Counted from the stretch's first letter, positions 26,789-35,240 are shown. The stretch is DNA of 63,326 nt from an uncultured Bacilli bacterium (GCA_947595215.1 CANQEO010000006.1:1-63326); one strand, 5' to 3'. Translations and numbers: made by a program. The notes: a model not told the origin generated them from the letters alone.

Positions 26789-28003
26789 ATGAAAACTAAA
26801 AAAATATTAAGTGTTGGAATATTATTTATATTGTTAACTGGAATTGTCGGTTTTGGTGTTCATTCTTTAACTAAGGTTTCAGAAGAAGAAAATACTGATA
26901 TAGTTGAACGATTGTTAAATTATGCCGAAGTTAAGCCTAATTTATCTTATGAGATGTATCAAAGTGATGTACCTAGTGCAGATTATTTTTATAAGTATGA
27001 AAATATTTATTATAAAAAATTAAGTTTAAGTTTTAGTGGTCAAATAGCTTCTTCTTTATTACTTAAAGTTAATGAATATGCAAAAATAGATAAATTAGGG
27101 ATAATGTTTGCTTATAAGGATGATTTAAATGAGAAAAATTTATCAAACTCATTTTTATTGAATGAGAAAATTATAAGTAGTGAAAGAACTATTGATAAAA
27201 TAGGTAATAAATTAAATATTGAATTTGATTCCCTTTGGATAGGTGCTAATGATTATTTATTAACAGATTTAGATCGCGAATTTGTTTATTGTAGTTATTT
27301 TATGAGTGGAAATAAATATTATTTTGGCGAAGAAGTTACATCTTCTTTAAGAGCGATTGCGAAATCTGCTTATGAAAAATCAGTTTTAAATAAAGAACCA
27401 TTGCAAATTTATAAATTTATTTCAAATTATCATCGTGATTCTTGTTTAGATGAAATAACTCAATTAAATACTAAGTATCAAATGTCAGTTGTATTTTCTG
27501 AAAGTGAGCAAAGTAATTCAATATATCATGATGAAAAAAACGGATATGCTAATATTGCTATAAGAGGAGTGGGTCAAATATCTACGGATCTTTATAATAA
27601 AATTTCTAAAACTCATGCGATTGAGAAATTTGGAGTTGCGATTGTTAAATATGAAGATTTATTAAATTATATAATGATGAAGCGAGATACAATAAAATCG
27701 ATGTTGTATCAAGATGAAAGATTGTTGTATTTAGAAAATTCTTTATCTGAAGTAGTTAAATCTAATGATTTTTCGACAGGTTTTATTAATTGGTATGGAA
27801 CAATTATTGATATAGAAAATACTGAAAAGGCAATAAAGCAAGATTATTATGCTATAAGCTATATGCTTATTGATGGTAAATATGAATTTTTAAATACTGC
27901 AGAATTTTCATTGCCGGATATTGCTTTTGTTTATTTAAAAACTGCTAAAGATACTGATAAAAATTATAATGTTTGGAAATATTTAGCATCATTTGCTGAG
28001 TAA
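26789..28003 (+). CDS. Anchored protein with duplicated domain
   Basis: 404 residues. Signal/TM at 5-25 (ILSVGILFILLTGIVGFGV). The ectodomain consists of two related copies: SLSFSGQIASSLLLKVNEYAKIDKLGIMFAYKDDL and IAIRGVGQISTDLYNKISKTHAIEKFGVAIVKYEDL, each followed by a similar strand-rich half. Similar repeats occur in secreted proteins of related gut Bacilli, but I cannot name the domain. Follows the previous gene by 5 bases. Contains the second copy of a 21-bp repeat (27362-27382). Confidence 0.55.
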   Translation: MKTKKILSVGILFILLTGIVGFGVHSLTKVSEEENTDIVERLLNYAEVKPNLSYEMYQSDVPSADYFYKYENIYYKKLSLSFSGQIASSLLLKVNEYAKIDKLGIMFAYKDDLNEKNLSNSFLLNEKIISSERTIDKIGNKLNIEFDSLWIGANDYLLTDLDREFVYCSYFMSGNKYYFGEEVTSSLRAIAKSAYEKSVLNKEPLQIYKFISNYHRDSCLDEITQLNTKYQMSVVFSESEQSNSIYHDEKNGYANIAIRGVGQISTDLYNKISKTHAIEKFGVAIVKYEDLLNYIMMKRDTIKSMLYQDERLLYLENSLSEVVKSNDFSTGFINWYGTIIDIENTEKAIKQDYYAISYMLIDGKYEFLNTAEFSLPDIAFVYLKTAKDTDKNYNVWKYLASFAE

Positions 28004-28019
28004 AAGTAGGTAGTTCTTT

Positions 28020-28307
28020 ATGGCAAGAAAAATAAAAATAAGTAGATATATAGGTAAAATTGGTTGGTGTAATGGTCATACTTTTACGAGCATTGAACGA
28101 GAAAATGGAACTTTTAACTATAATAAAATTAATCAAATTAAAAACGGAAATATATATCCAATACCAAAAAAAGACCTTACGTTACCTAGATTTAGTGGAA
28201 TTGATAAAAGAGTTATTAAAGATATTAGTATTGATGATATTAAATATAAAGGACAAAATACAATAAAAGGTCGACATAAACATTATATTAATAAATATAT
28301 GAAATAA
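28020..28307 (+). CDS. Small basic protein of the element
   Basis: 95 residues, strongly basic (ARKIKISRYIGKIGWCNGH ... KGRHKHYINKYMK), no TM. GTAGGTAG precedes the ATG. No family recognised. A pair of hairpins follows it. Confidence 0.5.
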   Translation: MARKIKISRYIGKIGWCNGHTFTSIERENGTFNYNKINQIKNGNIYPIPKKDLTLPRFSGIDKRVIKDISIDDIKYKGQNTIKGRHKHYINKYMK

Positions 28308-28311
28308 AAAA

Positions 28312-28349
28312 CCTAGACAAAGGGTCTAGGTAACGTGCCAAAGATTGGC
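28312..28349 (+). other. Two adjacent hairpins
   Basis: CCTAGAC/GTCTAGG and GCCAA/TTGGC stems lie in the 97-base gap before the next gene. No T-run, so not a clear terminator; could be a processing or DNA-structure signal. Confidence 0.4.
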
Positions 28350-28404
28350 TACTATTATTATACACAATAATTTTAAAAAATAAACATAAAAGTGAGGCGA
28401 TTTT

Positions 28405-28764
28405 ATGAAATTGTTAAAAAAGATCCTTTATTTAATATTGATATTGTTTGTTGTAGTAGTGGTTTGTTATTTAATTTATTCATTTACAAAATTTAATGAT
28501 AAGGGAATTGATTCAACTTATTATCTTGATAAGTATTATTTAAACGAAGATCGAACGGTCTTCGTTTATTTTGGTGATTTTGAAAAAACTAGTTTTATTG
28601 TAGTTAATGGTGATAGATCTGATGTAAATATCGATTATGAAAAAGGTTTATTTATTTTAAAATCGGAATCAGAAGAATATTATTTCGGCCAAGTAACAAG
28701 CGATATTTTATATAGTAGTAATTTTAATGATTATTTTTATAATCAAGATTTTTTTAGTCGTTGA
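28405..28764 (+). CDS. Small membrane-anchored protein
   Basis: 119 residues: TM at 7-29 (ILYLILILFVVVVVCYLIY) and a small beta-rich domain (EDRTVFVYFGDFEKTSFIVVNGD). GTGAGGCG site upstream. Ends just before the ATPase gene and may be a partner of it. No family recognised. Confidence 0.55.
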   Translation: MKLLKKILYLILILFVVVVVCYLIYSFTKFNDKGIDSTYYLDKYYLNEDRTVFVYFGDFEKTSFIVVNGDRSDVNIDYEKGLFILKSESEEYYFGQVTSDILYSSNFNDYFYNQDFFSR

Positions 28765-28786
28765 CTTACTAAAGGCGGTGGATAAA

Positions 28787-30958
28787 ATGAAATTAAAAAA
28801 TGTAATAACGAGGATAAATTTTAAAATTTTATTATGTATAACAATAACAATAGCGATATTGTTGTTATCATTGGTTTTTGAACGTTCTTTTTATCGTATT
28901 TGGGAATCGTTAAAAGATTTTGGACTTAGTATTTATTATTATTTTTGTGAACTTTTTAAAATTGATCGAGTGACAGAACCAACGATTAATTTTATTGGGC
29001 AGTATGATTTAGTGAATGATCCATTTAGTTTCATTTCTTTTGAATTTTTAAAAGCTTATTTAAGCTTAAGTTTTTCAAGCATTATTAATTTGCAATCATT
29101 AAAAGTTTTTTTAGCTTCCAGCGGAAATTTGTTATCTGATTTTTTGAAACTAATGTTAATTGTTTTACCATTGTTAATTATTTTTGTTTTTCTTTACAAA
29201 AATTATTTTAGTAGCAATGAAAAAGCGATTAATTCTGATTCACGGCCATTGAAGATTTATAAGTTCGTTAAATTTAAAATAGTAGATCAAATTGTTTATT
29301 TCTTTGAAGATTTTATGGTTTATTTAAAGGATCATCGTTATTTTTATAAAATCTGGATTGCAATTTTATTGTTTTATTTTAACTTTTATTCAGTTTTAAT
29401 TGAATTAATCGCTTTTTATTTATATTTTGTTTTTTCTTTCGACTTCGGCGGTGTTTTTATGCAATTCTATAAATTGATTCTTGATTTGTTACCACTATTT
29501 AGATTTGTTCCGTTACCTATATGGATTATTATAGGTGTTTTGTTCTTTAATCGATTTCGGAAAAAAATTGCTTATAAAATATTGATGCATCATGAGATGA
29601 TGAATCGAGGTTTAATTAATGAGCTAGGATTGTCATCGTTGATATGTTCACCTATGGGTAAAGGCAAGACTACTTTATTGACGGATATTGGACTTTCTCA
29701 ATCAATAATGTTTCGTGATGTCGCATTTCAAAAGCTTTTAGAAAATGATTTGAAATTTCCTAATTTTACTTTTTCTGTTTTTGAAAAAGAAATAAAGCGA
29801 GCTATAAGCGATCATGAAATCTATAATTTGGCTACTTGCGAAAAGTGGATCAAATTGAAAGAATCAGAGTTTAAAAAAAGCGGAAATTTGTTTGATTACG
29901 ATTATTTAAGATATGGTCTTTATTATTACGACGGGTGCAAAGAAATTTCTATTTTTGAAATGCTTAATAATTATGTTAAATTGTTTTTTATTTATGCGAT
30001 GGAATCTAGCTTGATGATTACTAATTACTCTGTTCGTGAAGATAATGTATTAGATGACATCGGATTTTTTCCTCGATGGCATAGTGATTTTTTTAGTAGT
30101 AATCCAGAATATATGGAAGCTTATTCCAGGCACTCTCATATTCTAGATTTTGATATGCTCCGTTTAGGTAAAACAGTTGTTGAAAATAATAAATATCGTG
30201 ACGCATTTGAATTTGGTGTAGTATTAATCACCGAAGGCGGAAAAGAACGAGGGAATATGCTCGATAATCGAGGAGTTAAAAAAGATTCGGAAAATGCGAA
30301 TCAGTTAAACGATTTGTTTAACTCTTGGTTAAAGATGGTCCGACATAGTGCAACGGTCGATAATTATCCGTTTGTGAAAGTTATCTTTGATGAACAAAGG
30401 CCAGAATCATTAGGGGCTGACGCACGTGAAGTTTGCGAAAAGATCATTTTTATCGAAGAGAAAAAAGCAACGCAGACTCCATTGATGTTGTTTGGGCTGG
30501 AGACAATGATTTATGATTTTTTTAATGAACGTTTAAGTAATATTTATTCTAATTATCGTTATTATCGCGGTGATAACACTTTGTTTATGTATTTATTAAA
30601 AAGCCTGTGGTCTAAATATTCACATTATTATGAACGTTTAAAAAATGTTTTTAGCTATCACAAATTGATTTTGTCTAGTCAAAAAGGAACTCTGGACGGA
30701 ACTGTTGGATCTAGTAAGTATTATATTAGTCATAAAAAGATCTATTCTAAGAGATTTGCAACTAATGCTTTTAATGATTATTTTATGCAAAAATCGATAT
30801 TGTCGGAAATCGGATTAAATGACATTCCAGAGTTTGAAAGTGAATCTGCAACGCTTGAAGAACTAGCAAGTGAAAATTCGTATTTTATTCGTGAACTGAT
30901 AAGAATCAGAAGTGAGCAAAATAAAAATATGAATAATCAAGAAAAAGATGAAATATGA
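28787..30958 (+). CDS. Membrane P-loop ATPase, Zot/pI-like candidate
   Basis: 723 residues from the ATG at 28787 (AAAGGCGGTGG upstream; the track start is earlier and inside the previous gene). The N-terminal ~270 residues hold about five TM segments (near 14-32, 110-135, 190-215, 220-245, 250-270). The cytosolic part opens with Walker A CSPMGKGKTTLL near residue 285; a hhhhDE Walker-B-like FVKVIFDEQRPESLGAD follows ~240 residues later. Filamentous phages have exactly one such membrane ATPase (pI/Zot) for extrusion; conjugation coupling proteins (VirD4/TraG) are the alternative, but no relaxase or T4SS gene is present. Long gap between Walker A and B is unusual. Confidence 0.65.
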   Translation: MKLKNVITRINFKILLCITITIAILLLSLVFERSFYRIWESLKDFGLSIYYYFCELFKIDRVTEPTINFIGQYDLVNDPFSFISFEFLKAYLSLSFSSIINLQSLKVFLASSGNLLSDFLKLMLIVLPLLIIFVFLYKNYFSSNEKAINSDSRPLKIYKFVKFKIVDQIVYFFEDFMVYLKDHRYFYKIWIAILLFYFNFYSVLIELIAFYLYFVFSFDFGGVFMQFYKLILDLLPLFRFVPLPIWIIIGVLFFNRFRKKIAYKILMHHEMMNRGLINELGLSSLICSPMGKGKTTLLTDIGLSQSIMFRDVAFQKLLENDLKFPNFTFSVFEKEIKRAISDHEIYNLATCEKWIKLKESEFKKSGNLFDYDYLRYGLYYYDGCKEISIFEMLNNYVKLFFIYAMESSLMITNYSVREDNVLDDIGFFPRWHSDFFSSNPEYMEAYSRHSHILDFDMLRLGKTVVENNKYRDAFEFGVVLITEGGKERGNMLDNRGVKKDSENANQLNDLFNSWLKMVRHSATVDNYPFVKVIFDEQRPESLGADAREVCEKIIFIEEKKATQTPLMLFGLETMIYDFFNERLSNIYSNYRYYRGDNTLFMYLLKSLWSKYSHYYERLKNVFSYHKLILSSQKGTLDGTVGSSKYYISHKKIYSKRFATNAFNDYFMQKSILSEIGLNDIPEFESESATLEELASENSYFIRELIRIRSEQNKNMNNQEKDEI

Positions 30959-30988
30959 AATGTCTTTTTTCGAGCTTAAACCGCACAC

Positions 30989-31071
30989 AACTCACAGCAG
31001 TCGCTGTCAAGCGGCAAGTAAAACGATACGCCGTTAGGGCAACGCTTGACAGCTTAAGACTGCTGTGAGTT
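30989..31071. repeat. Nested perfect palindrome (candidate ssDNA origin/packaging hairpin)
   Basis: Outer arms AACTCACAGCAGTC / GACTGCTGTGAGTT (14 bp, perfect) enclose inner arms GCTGTCAAGCG / CGCTTGACAGC (11 bp, perfect); only TTAA interrupts one side. A 29-base apical loop remains. Confidence 0.85.
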
Positions 31072-31246
31072 ATAATACAAAAGGCGCGAAAAGACAAAAG
31101 TAAAAAAGAAAAGAAGAACCTAAAAAGATGTAAGTCGAGTAAAAGCTCCATGTGGTTATGGGGAGGAGTGAGGTCCTTAGGTAGACTTAAAAAAAGAGCC
31201 ATTAGCCAAAAATACTTGACTAATAGCAAAAGATTTTTTAAAATAA

Positions 31247-31294
31247 AATCACTTCTTTAAGGTTATTCTAATTGAATTCTTAAAGAAAGTGATT
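31247..31294. repeat. Inverted repeat
   Basis: AATCACTTCTTTAAG and CTTAAAGAAAGTGATT pair over 15 bases with one bulge. Confidence 0.75.
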
Positions 31295-31302
31295 ATTACT
31301 TT

Positions 31303-31341
31303 AGAGCCGTTGATGGTGAGTGTGAGAACGGCTCTTTTTTT
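31303..31341 (+). terminator. Terminator hairpin of ATPase transcript
   Basis: AGAGCCGTT / AACGGCTCT followed by seven T. The second element has AGAGCCATT / AATGGCTCT at the same place, a compensatory change. Confidence 0.8.
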
Positions 31342-31363
31342 AATCTTTTTCTTTTTCATCTTA

Positions 31364-31476
31364 GGTTCTCCTTTCAATAAGGGTAAAAACAAACAAAATT
31401 AGATTAGGTTGTCAATATATCTGTTTGTATTTACGGCCTCATCTAATTTTGTATAATCCTAAAAAAAAGGAGAACC
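31364..31476. repeat. Long two-part inverted repeat (possible origin)
   Basis: GGTTCTCCTTT (31364) pairs with AAAGGAGAACC (31466); inside, AAAATTAGAT (31395) pairs with ATCTAATTTT (31441). A partly degraded version is present in the second element. Confidence 0.7.
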
Positions 31477-31560
31477 GAAAAAGGAAAAGATGGAACAGTC
31501 TAAGGGCAATAAAATGAAATGTGGAGCGTATGAAATACAAATTAATATTAATCGAAAATA

Positions 31561-31603
31561 AAAAAATAAGGGCAGAAGCGGTTTAGCGGCCCTTATTTTT
31601 TTT
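31561..31603 (+). terminator. Hairpin at the cargo-slot edge
   Basis: AAAAAATAAGGGC and GCCCTTATTTTTTTT close a 15-base loop. Terminator-like on both strands; conserved in the second element (59176-59217). Confidence 0.7.
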
Positions 31604-31682
31604 CGATTAGCGAAAAAATTTTTTTAAATATCCGTCAACTGAATATATCGTATGTTAATTTTTTTTGAGGTGGTAAAAATGT

Positions 31683-31958
31683 ATGTTTACTGGCAGAAAT
31701 ATCCGTAGTAAGAACGAGATATTAGTTTATATGATAATCGAATTACTTGTAGAAGGCTTTTTAGATCCACAGGAATTAAGAAATCAGTTTAATATAACAT
31801 CGTTGACACTATATAGATATATGTCGCTTATTAAGAATGTAATATTTGATTTCGATTATCACTATATTGATGTTTACTATGATCGTAAAGTTAAGATTTA
31901 TAGATGTAAATTTCTCACAAACTATCACTTCATGGATAGCGAAAAAAACGTTTTGTAA
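31683..31958 (+). CDS. Small winged-HTH protein
   Basis: 91 residues. GAGGTGG ten bases upstream supports the ATG at 31683; an ATG at 31679 opens a ten-codon dead end. The segment ILVYMIIELLVEGFLDPQELRNQFNITSLTLYRYMSLIKN is a DeoR/HTH_11-type DNA-binding domain; the rest forms strands like a small wing. Its TAA stop is inside the attR core. Likely regulator of element excision or replication. The second element retains only its first few codons. Confidence 0.65.
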   Translation: MFTGRNIRSKNEILVYMIIELLVEGFLDPQELRNQFNITSLTLYRYMSLIKNVIFDFDYHYIDVYYDRKVKIYRCKFLTNYHFMDSEKNVL

Positions 31959-31997
31959 TCAATAGGTTGGCGGTTCGATTCCGTTTGTCGGCACCAT
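31952..31997 (+). repeat. attR, 46-bp direct repeat
   Basis: Perfect copy of 20903-20948 without the 5' part of the tRNA. Confidence 0.95.
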
Positions 31998-32080
31998 GAT
32001 GTATGATTAGCCCTATAAAATGGGCTTTTTTCTTTATACTATACGAGTAAATTGATACTTGTTGATACTGCTTCTGCTAT

Positions 32081-34345
32081 CTATTTAAGATTTTGATTTT
32101 CTAAAGTTTTTTCAAATCCTCTCCATGGATCTTTTTTTAGCCGCGATTCTATATTGAAATAAGTAATATCATCTGGAGCTATCTTATTTAGCTCATTCCA
32201 AGATATAGGTGCTGACACACTCGCGTTTTCTTTAGCACGAAGCGAATAAGGGGCAACACTTGTAGCGCCTTTTTTATTTCGCAACCAATCAACGAATATT
32301 TTTCCTTTTCTCGCACTTTTTTTATTATTAGTGGTATATCGATCCGGATATTTATTTTCCATAAGTAAAGCAACATCTTTAGCAAAAGACGAAAACTTAG
32401 ACCAACTATTACACGATAATGGAACTACGACATGATATCCCTTACCACCACTCGTCTTCAAAAAAGATTTTAGATTAAAATCATCTAGTATTTTTTTTAA
32501 ATCTTTAACACCTTGACGAATAGTATTTATTGACAACCCTTCATCAGGATCTAAGTCAAAGACCATATAGTTTGGTTTTGTTAATTTATTATAGAAGTTT
32601 GCCCACACATGAAATTCAATAGTACCATTCTGTACTTCATTAATAAGACCATTTAATGAAGTGATAGCAAAATATTCTTTTTTATTGTTTTCTTCTTTGA
32701 TATTGAAAATTTTTATTCCCGCGATTTTTTTCTCGGGATGTTTTTTTATATATCCTAAAGTGATGTTTTCATGACAGCGATAAACAGAAAGTGGGCGATT
32801 ACTGATTAAAGGCAACATTTTTTCGCTTACCATTCGATAATAATCCACAATATTTTGCTTTGTAATTTTTAATTTAGGATAAACTATACGATCCGGAGAA
32901 GTTATTTCTATAATATTATCTTTTGCTAAGTTTTTTAAATCTTTATCATAACGTATTCCCTTATAACTAGCTTGTCTTAATAACCCGCTTGATGTGAGTT
33001 CGGCAAATTCAATCTCTGCAAATAAAGAAGGTTTTAAAAATATTACATTTTTATCAATCTTAGTAGTTGATATAAATGATGGTTTTTTAACAGCTAATGC
33101 TTTAAATTTTTTTAATAGATCTTGATGATTCTTAATTCCGGTACCAACTTTACCTCGATATTTTAATGCACCATTTTCGTATTGAGCTAGTAACAATGAT
33201 TTTATCTTTTCTTTTTCAACCATTGAAAGATTATATCCTACAATATAATACTCATCACTTTTACGACATTTAAGTTTAATCCAGTTACCGCTACGACGAC
33301 CTAAATATTGTGAATCTTTTTTCTTACCGATTATCCCCTCTAGGTTTAGTTTTTCGGCTTTTTCGAAAAATACTTTCCCATCGCCTTCAATATGTTCACT
33401 ATATACAATAGAATTTAATTTTTTATGTTTATTAAAAAGTGATTTAAGCAATTTTTTTCTTTTAATTAACTCGTATCCTCTCAAATCTTTTCCATCTAAA
33501 GCAATCAAATCAAAAACAACATAAGTTAAATCATTTCTTTTATGTTTAATCGATTCCTGTAATGCGCTAAAATCACTTTTCCCGTTATCGTCGCACTTTA
33601 TTACTTCACCATCTAAAATCATGACTCTACTATTTGAAAATTCTAGTAATTCTTTTGAAATACTAGCAAATTTATCAGTGTAATCTTGTTTATTGCGAGT
33701 CAACATTTTTATTTTATTCTTTTCTATTATAGTAACTATTCTATAACCATCGTACTTTATTTCATATAGCCAACCATTTTCAGATGGAATCTCTTCAGAT
33801 AATAACGCCAATTCTACACTAAATGATGAAAATGGATTTGTGTATTTGATATTATTTATAGTGGTTTTATTTTTAATCATAGATTCTTTTTCTTTTATGA
33901 TGAGCCAGTTTTTTTCATCCATTCTGACTAATGCATATTTGCCTTTAACTTTACTCCCAAATAATTCAAATTTGATCATTCCTTCTTTTAAGCCATTATT
34001 TATAGGTGTTAAAGGCTCCCATAAACCTTGGTCGTAAATCTCTACTATTCCAGCACCATATTCCCCTTCAGGAATTTCTCCTTCAAAATCTTTGTAATCG
34101 TAAGGATGATCTTCTACTCTTATAGCAAGTCTTTTATCTTTTGGATTAGATGCTAATCCCTTAGGTATCGCCCAACTTAAAAGCACACCACGCCATTCAA
34201 GTCTAAAATCATAATGCTCACGTTTAGAAAAATGATGTTGAATGACAAAAATTCTTTTCTTACTACTTTTTACAATTTTTCCCAAAGGTTCTTTTGTTTT
34301 GGCAAAATCTCTTTTGCTTTTATATTTATGCAATCTCATATTCAT
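32081..34345 (-). CDS. ligD: ATP-dependent DNA ligase D (PE-Lig-Pol)
   Basis: 754-residue NHEJ enzyme. Order: 3'-phosphoesterase domain (~30-150; HHFSKREHYDFRLEW, AIRVEDHPYDYKDFEGEIPEGEYGAG), ATP-dependent ligase with nucleotidyl Lys in YEIKYDGYR (~205) and DLIALDGKDLRG, OB fold, then primase/polymerase domain (~465-750; SPDRIVYPKLKITKQNIVDYY, DLDPDEGLS, SGGKGYHVVVPL, KGKIFVDWLRN). All three catalytic modules look complete. Divergent from ku across about 80 bases that must hold both promoters. PE-Lig-Pol is the Pseudomonas order; Bacillus LigD lacks PE. Confidence 0.95.
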   Translation of the reverse strand: MNMRLHKYKSKRDFAKTKEPLGKIVKSSKKRIFVIQHHFSKREHYDFRLEWRGVLLSWAIPKGLASNPKDKRLAIRVEDHPYDYKDFEGEIPEGEYGAGIVEIYDQGLWEPLTPINNGLKEGMIKFELFGSKVKGKYALVRMDEKNWLIIKEKESMIKNKTTINNIKYTNPFSSFSVELALLSEEIPSENGWLYEIKYDGYRIVTIIEKNKIKMLTRNKQDYTDKFASISKELLEFSNSRVMILDGEVIKCDDNGKSDFSALQESIKHKRNDLTYVVFDLIALDGKDLRGYELIKRKKLLKSLFNKHKKLNSIVYSEHIEGDGKVFFEKAEKLNLEGIIGKKKDSQYLGRRSGNWIKLKCRKSDEYYIVGYNLSMVEKEKIKSLLLAQYENGALKYRGKVGTGIKNHQDLLKKFKALAVKKPSFISTTKIDKNVIFLKPSLFAEIEFAELTSSGLLRQASYKGIRYDKDLKNLAKDNIIEITSPDRIVYPKLKITKQNIVDYYRMVSEKMLPLISNRPLSVYRCHENITLGYIKKHPEKKIAGIKIFNIKEENNKKEYFAITSLNGLINEVQNGTIEFHVWANFYNKLTKPNYMVFDLDPDEGLSINTIRQGVKDLKKILDDFNLKSFLKTSGGKGYHVVVPLSCNSWSKFSSFAKDVALLMENKYPDRYTTNNKKSARKGKIFVDWLRNKKGATSVAPYSLRAKENASVSAPISWNELNKIAPDDITYFNIESRLKKDPWRGFEKTLENQNLK

Positions 34346-34424
34346 AAATTTAGTATTAAAGATTTATCATCAGATATTCAGTATAAAGAATAATTTTTTT
34401 GAGAAACTATAAATGAGGTTTAAT

Positions 34425-35240
34425 ATGGCTTATAGTTTTAAAAGTAATTTAAGTTTTGGATTTGTTTATATCCCAATCACATTGCATCTAATTGTTAAAG
34501 AAAATACCCCCTCTTTTAAACTTTTTGATAAAAAAACTAAATCCAAGATACAGTATAAAAAAACATGTGATGATTGCGCCGGACGAGAAGTTTCTAATCA
34601 GAATATCGTTAAAGGATACGAATACTCAGACGGAAAATATGTTTTATTTAATGATGAGGATTTCGAAAAGATAAAAACACAACGCGATAAAAACATTAAC
34701 TTAGATCAATTTATAAATATTGAAGAAGTAGATCCAATTTGGTATAAAAAATCTTATTATATCGTTCCTACAAGTTCCGATAAAGCTTATAATTTATTAG
34801 TTAAGGCAATGGAACAAGAAAAAAAAGCTGGTATAGGTAAAACTGTATTAGGATCTAAAGAATCAATAGTTCTAGTACGCGCTAAAGATGGAGTACTGAT
34901 TTTATCAACTCTATATTTTAAAGATGAAATTAAAGATATTCCTTATAACAAAGAAAGTATAAGTGTTACTACATCAGAATTAAAAATTGCCAAAATGATC
35001 ATTAAAGAGATGGTCTCACCATTTAAACCAGAACAATACCATGATGAATATAATAAAAAAATTCAAGATGCGATAAAGAAAAAGATTAAAGGTCAAAAAA
35101 TTGTTACACCAAAAGAAAAAAGACAAAACCAAATCACCGATTTAATGAAAGCATTAAAAACTAGTTTGGATGACATTAATAAAGGCAAAAAAGCAAAACC
35201 TACTTCTAAAAAGAAAATTTCGCCAAATAATTTTGCATAA
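34425..35240 (+). CDS. ku: Ku, NHEJ end-binding protein
   Basis: 271 residues from the ATG at 34425 (GAGGTTTA just upstream). Bacterial Ku beta-barrel core: AYSFKSNLSFGFVYIPITLHLIVKEN, FKLFDKKTKSKIQYKKTCDDCAGREV, VKGYEYSDGKYVLFNDEDFEKIK, YYIVPTSSDKAYNLLVKAM. Ends with a Lys-rich tail (KKAKPTSKKKISPNN) as in Ku C-termini that bind DNA. Works with the divergent LigD to repair double-strand breaks. Confidence 0.95.
   Translation: MAYSFKSNLSFGFVYIPITLHLIVKENTPSFKLFDKKTKSKIQYKKTCDDCAGREVSNQNIVKGYEYSDGKYVLFNDEDFEKIKTQRDKNINLDQFINIEEVDPIWYKKSYYIVPTSSDKAYNLLVKAMEQEKKAGIGKTVLGSKESIVLVRAKDGVLILSTLYFKDEIKDIPYNKESISVTTSELKIAKMIIKEMVSPFKPEQYHDEYNKKIQDAIKKKIKGQKIVTPKEKRQNQITDLMKALKTSLDDINKGKKAKPTSKKKISPNNFA

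Larger units (their letters stand above)
30959..31682. other. Palindrome-rich non-coding region of the element
   Basis: About 720 bases without a credible gene but with at least five inverted repeats (listed separately). The 107-residue minus ORF over it is a shadow. This is where a filamentous phage keeps its origin and packaging signal. Confidence 0.65.
20903..31997 (+). mobile_element. 11-kb tRNA-Thr-integrated filamentous-phage-like element (degraded)
   Basis: Bounded by a perfect 46-bp direct repeat of the tRNA-Thr 3' part (20903-20948 and 31952-31997). Contents in order: broken tyrosine integrase (minus), SSB tail, two small basic proteins, a structured non-coding segment, five signal/TM-anchored proteins, two further small proteins, a membrane P-loop ATPase, ~700 bp of palindromic non-coding DNA, an HTH gene. 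Size, ssDNA-associated SSB tail, secreted/membrane structural-type genes, one membrane ATPase of the Zot/pI sort and a hairpin-rich intergenic region fit an inovirus. No capsid, terminase, tail or relaxase gene. A replication initiator is missing, probably deleted. Boundaries are firm; the phage class is inference. Confidence 0.8.

Noticed and set aside
28787-30958. Conjugative element (VirD4/TraG coupling protein)
   Set aside because: No relaxase, VirB4 or other T4SS gene in the element; kept only as an alternative in the entry.
30906-31229. 107-residue minus ORF over the palindromic region
   Set aside because: No ribosome site, low-complexity Leu/Phe sequence, lies across hairpins; a shadow ORF.
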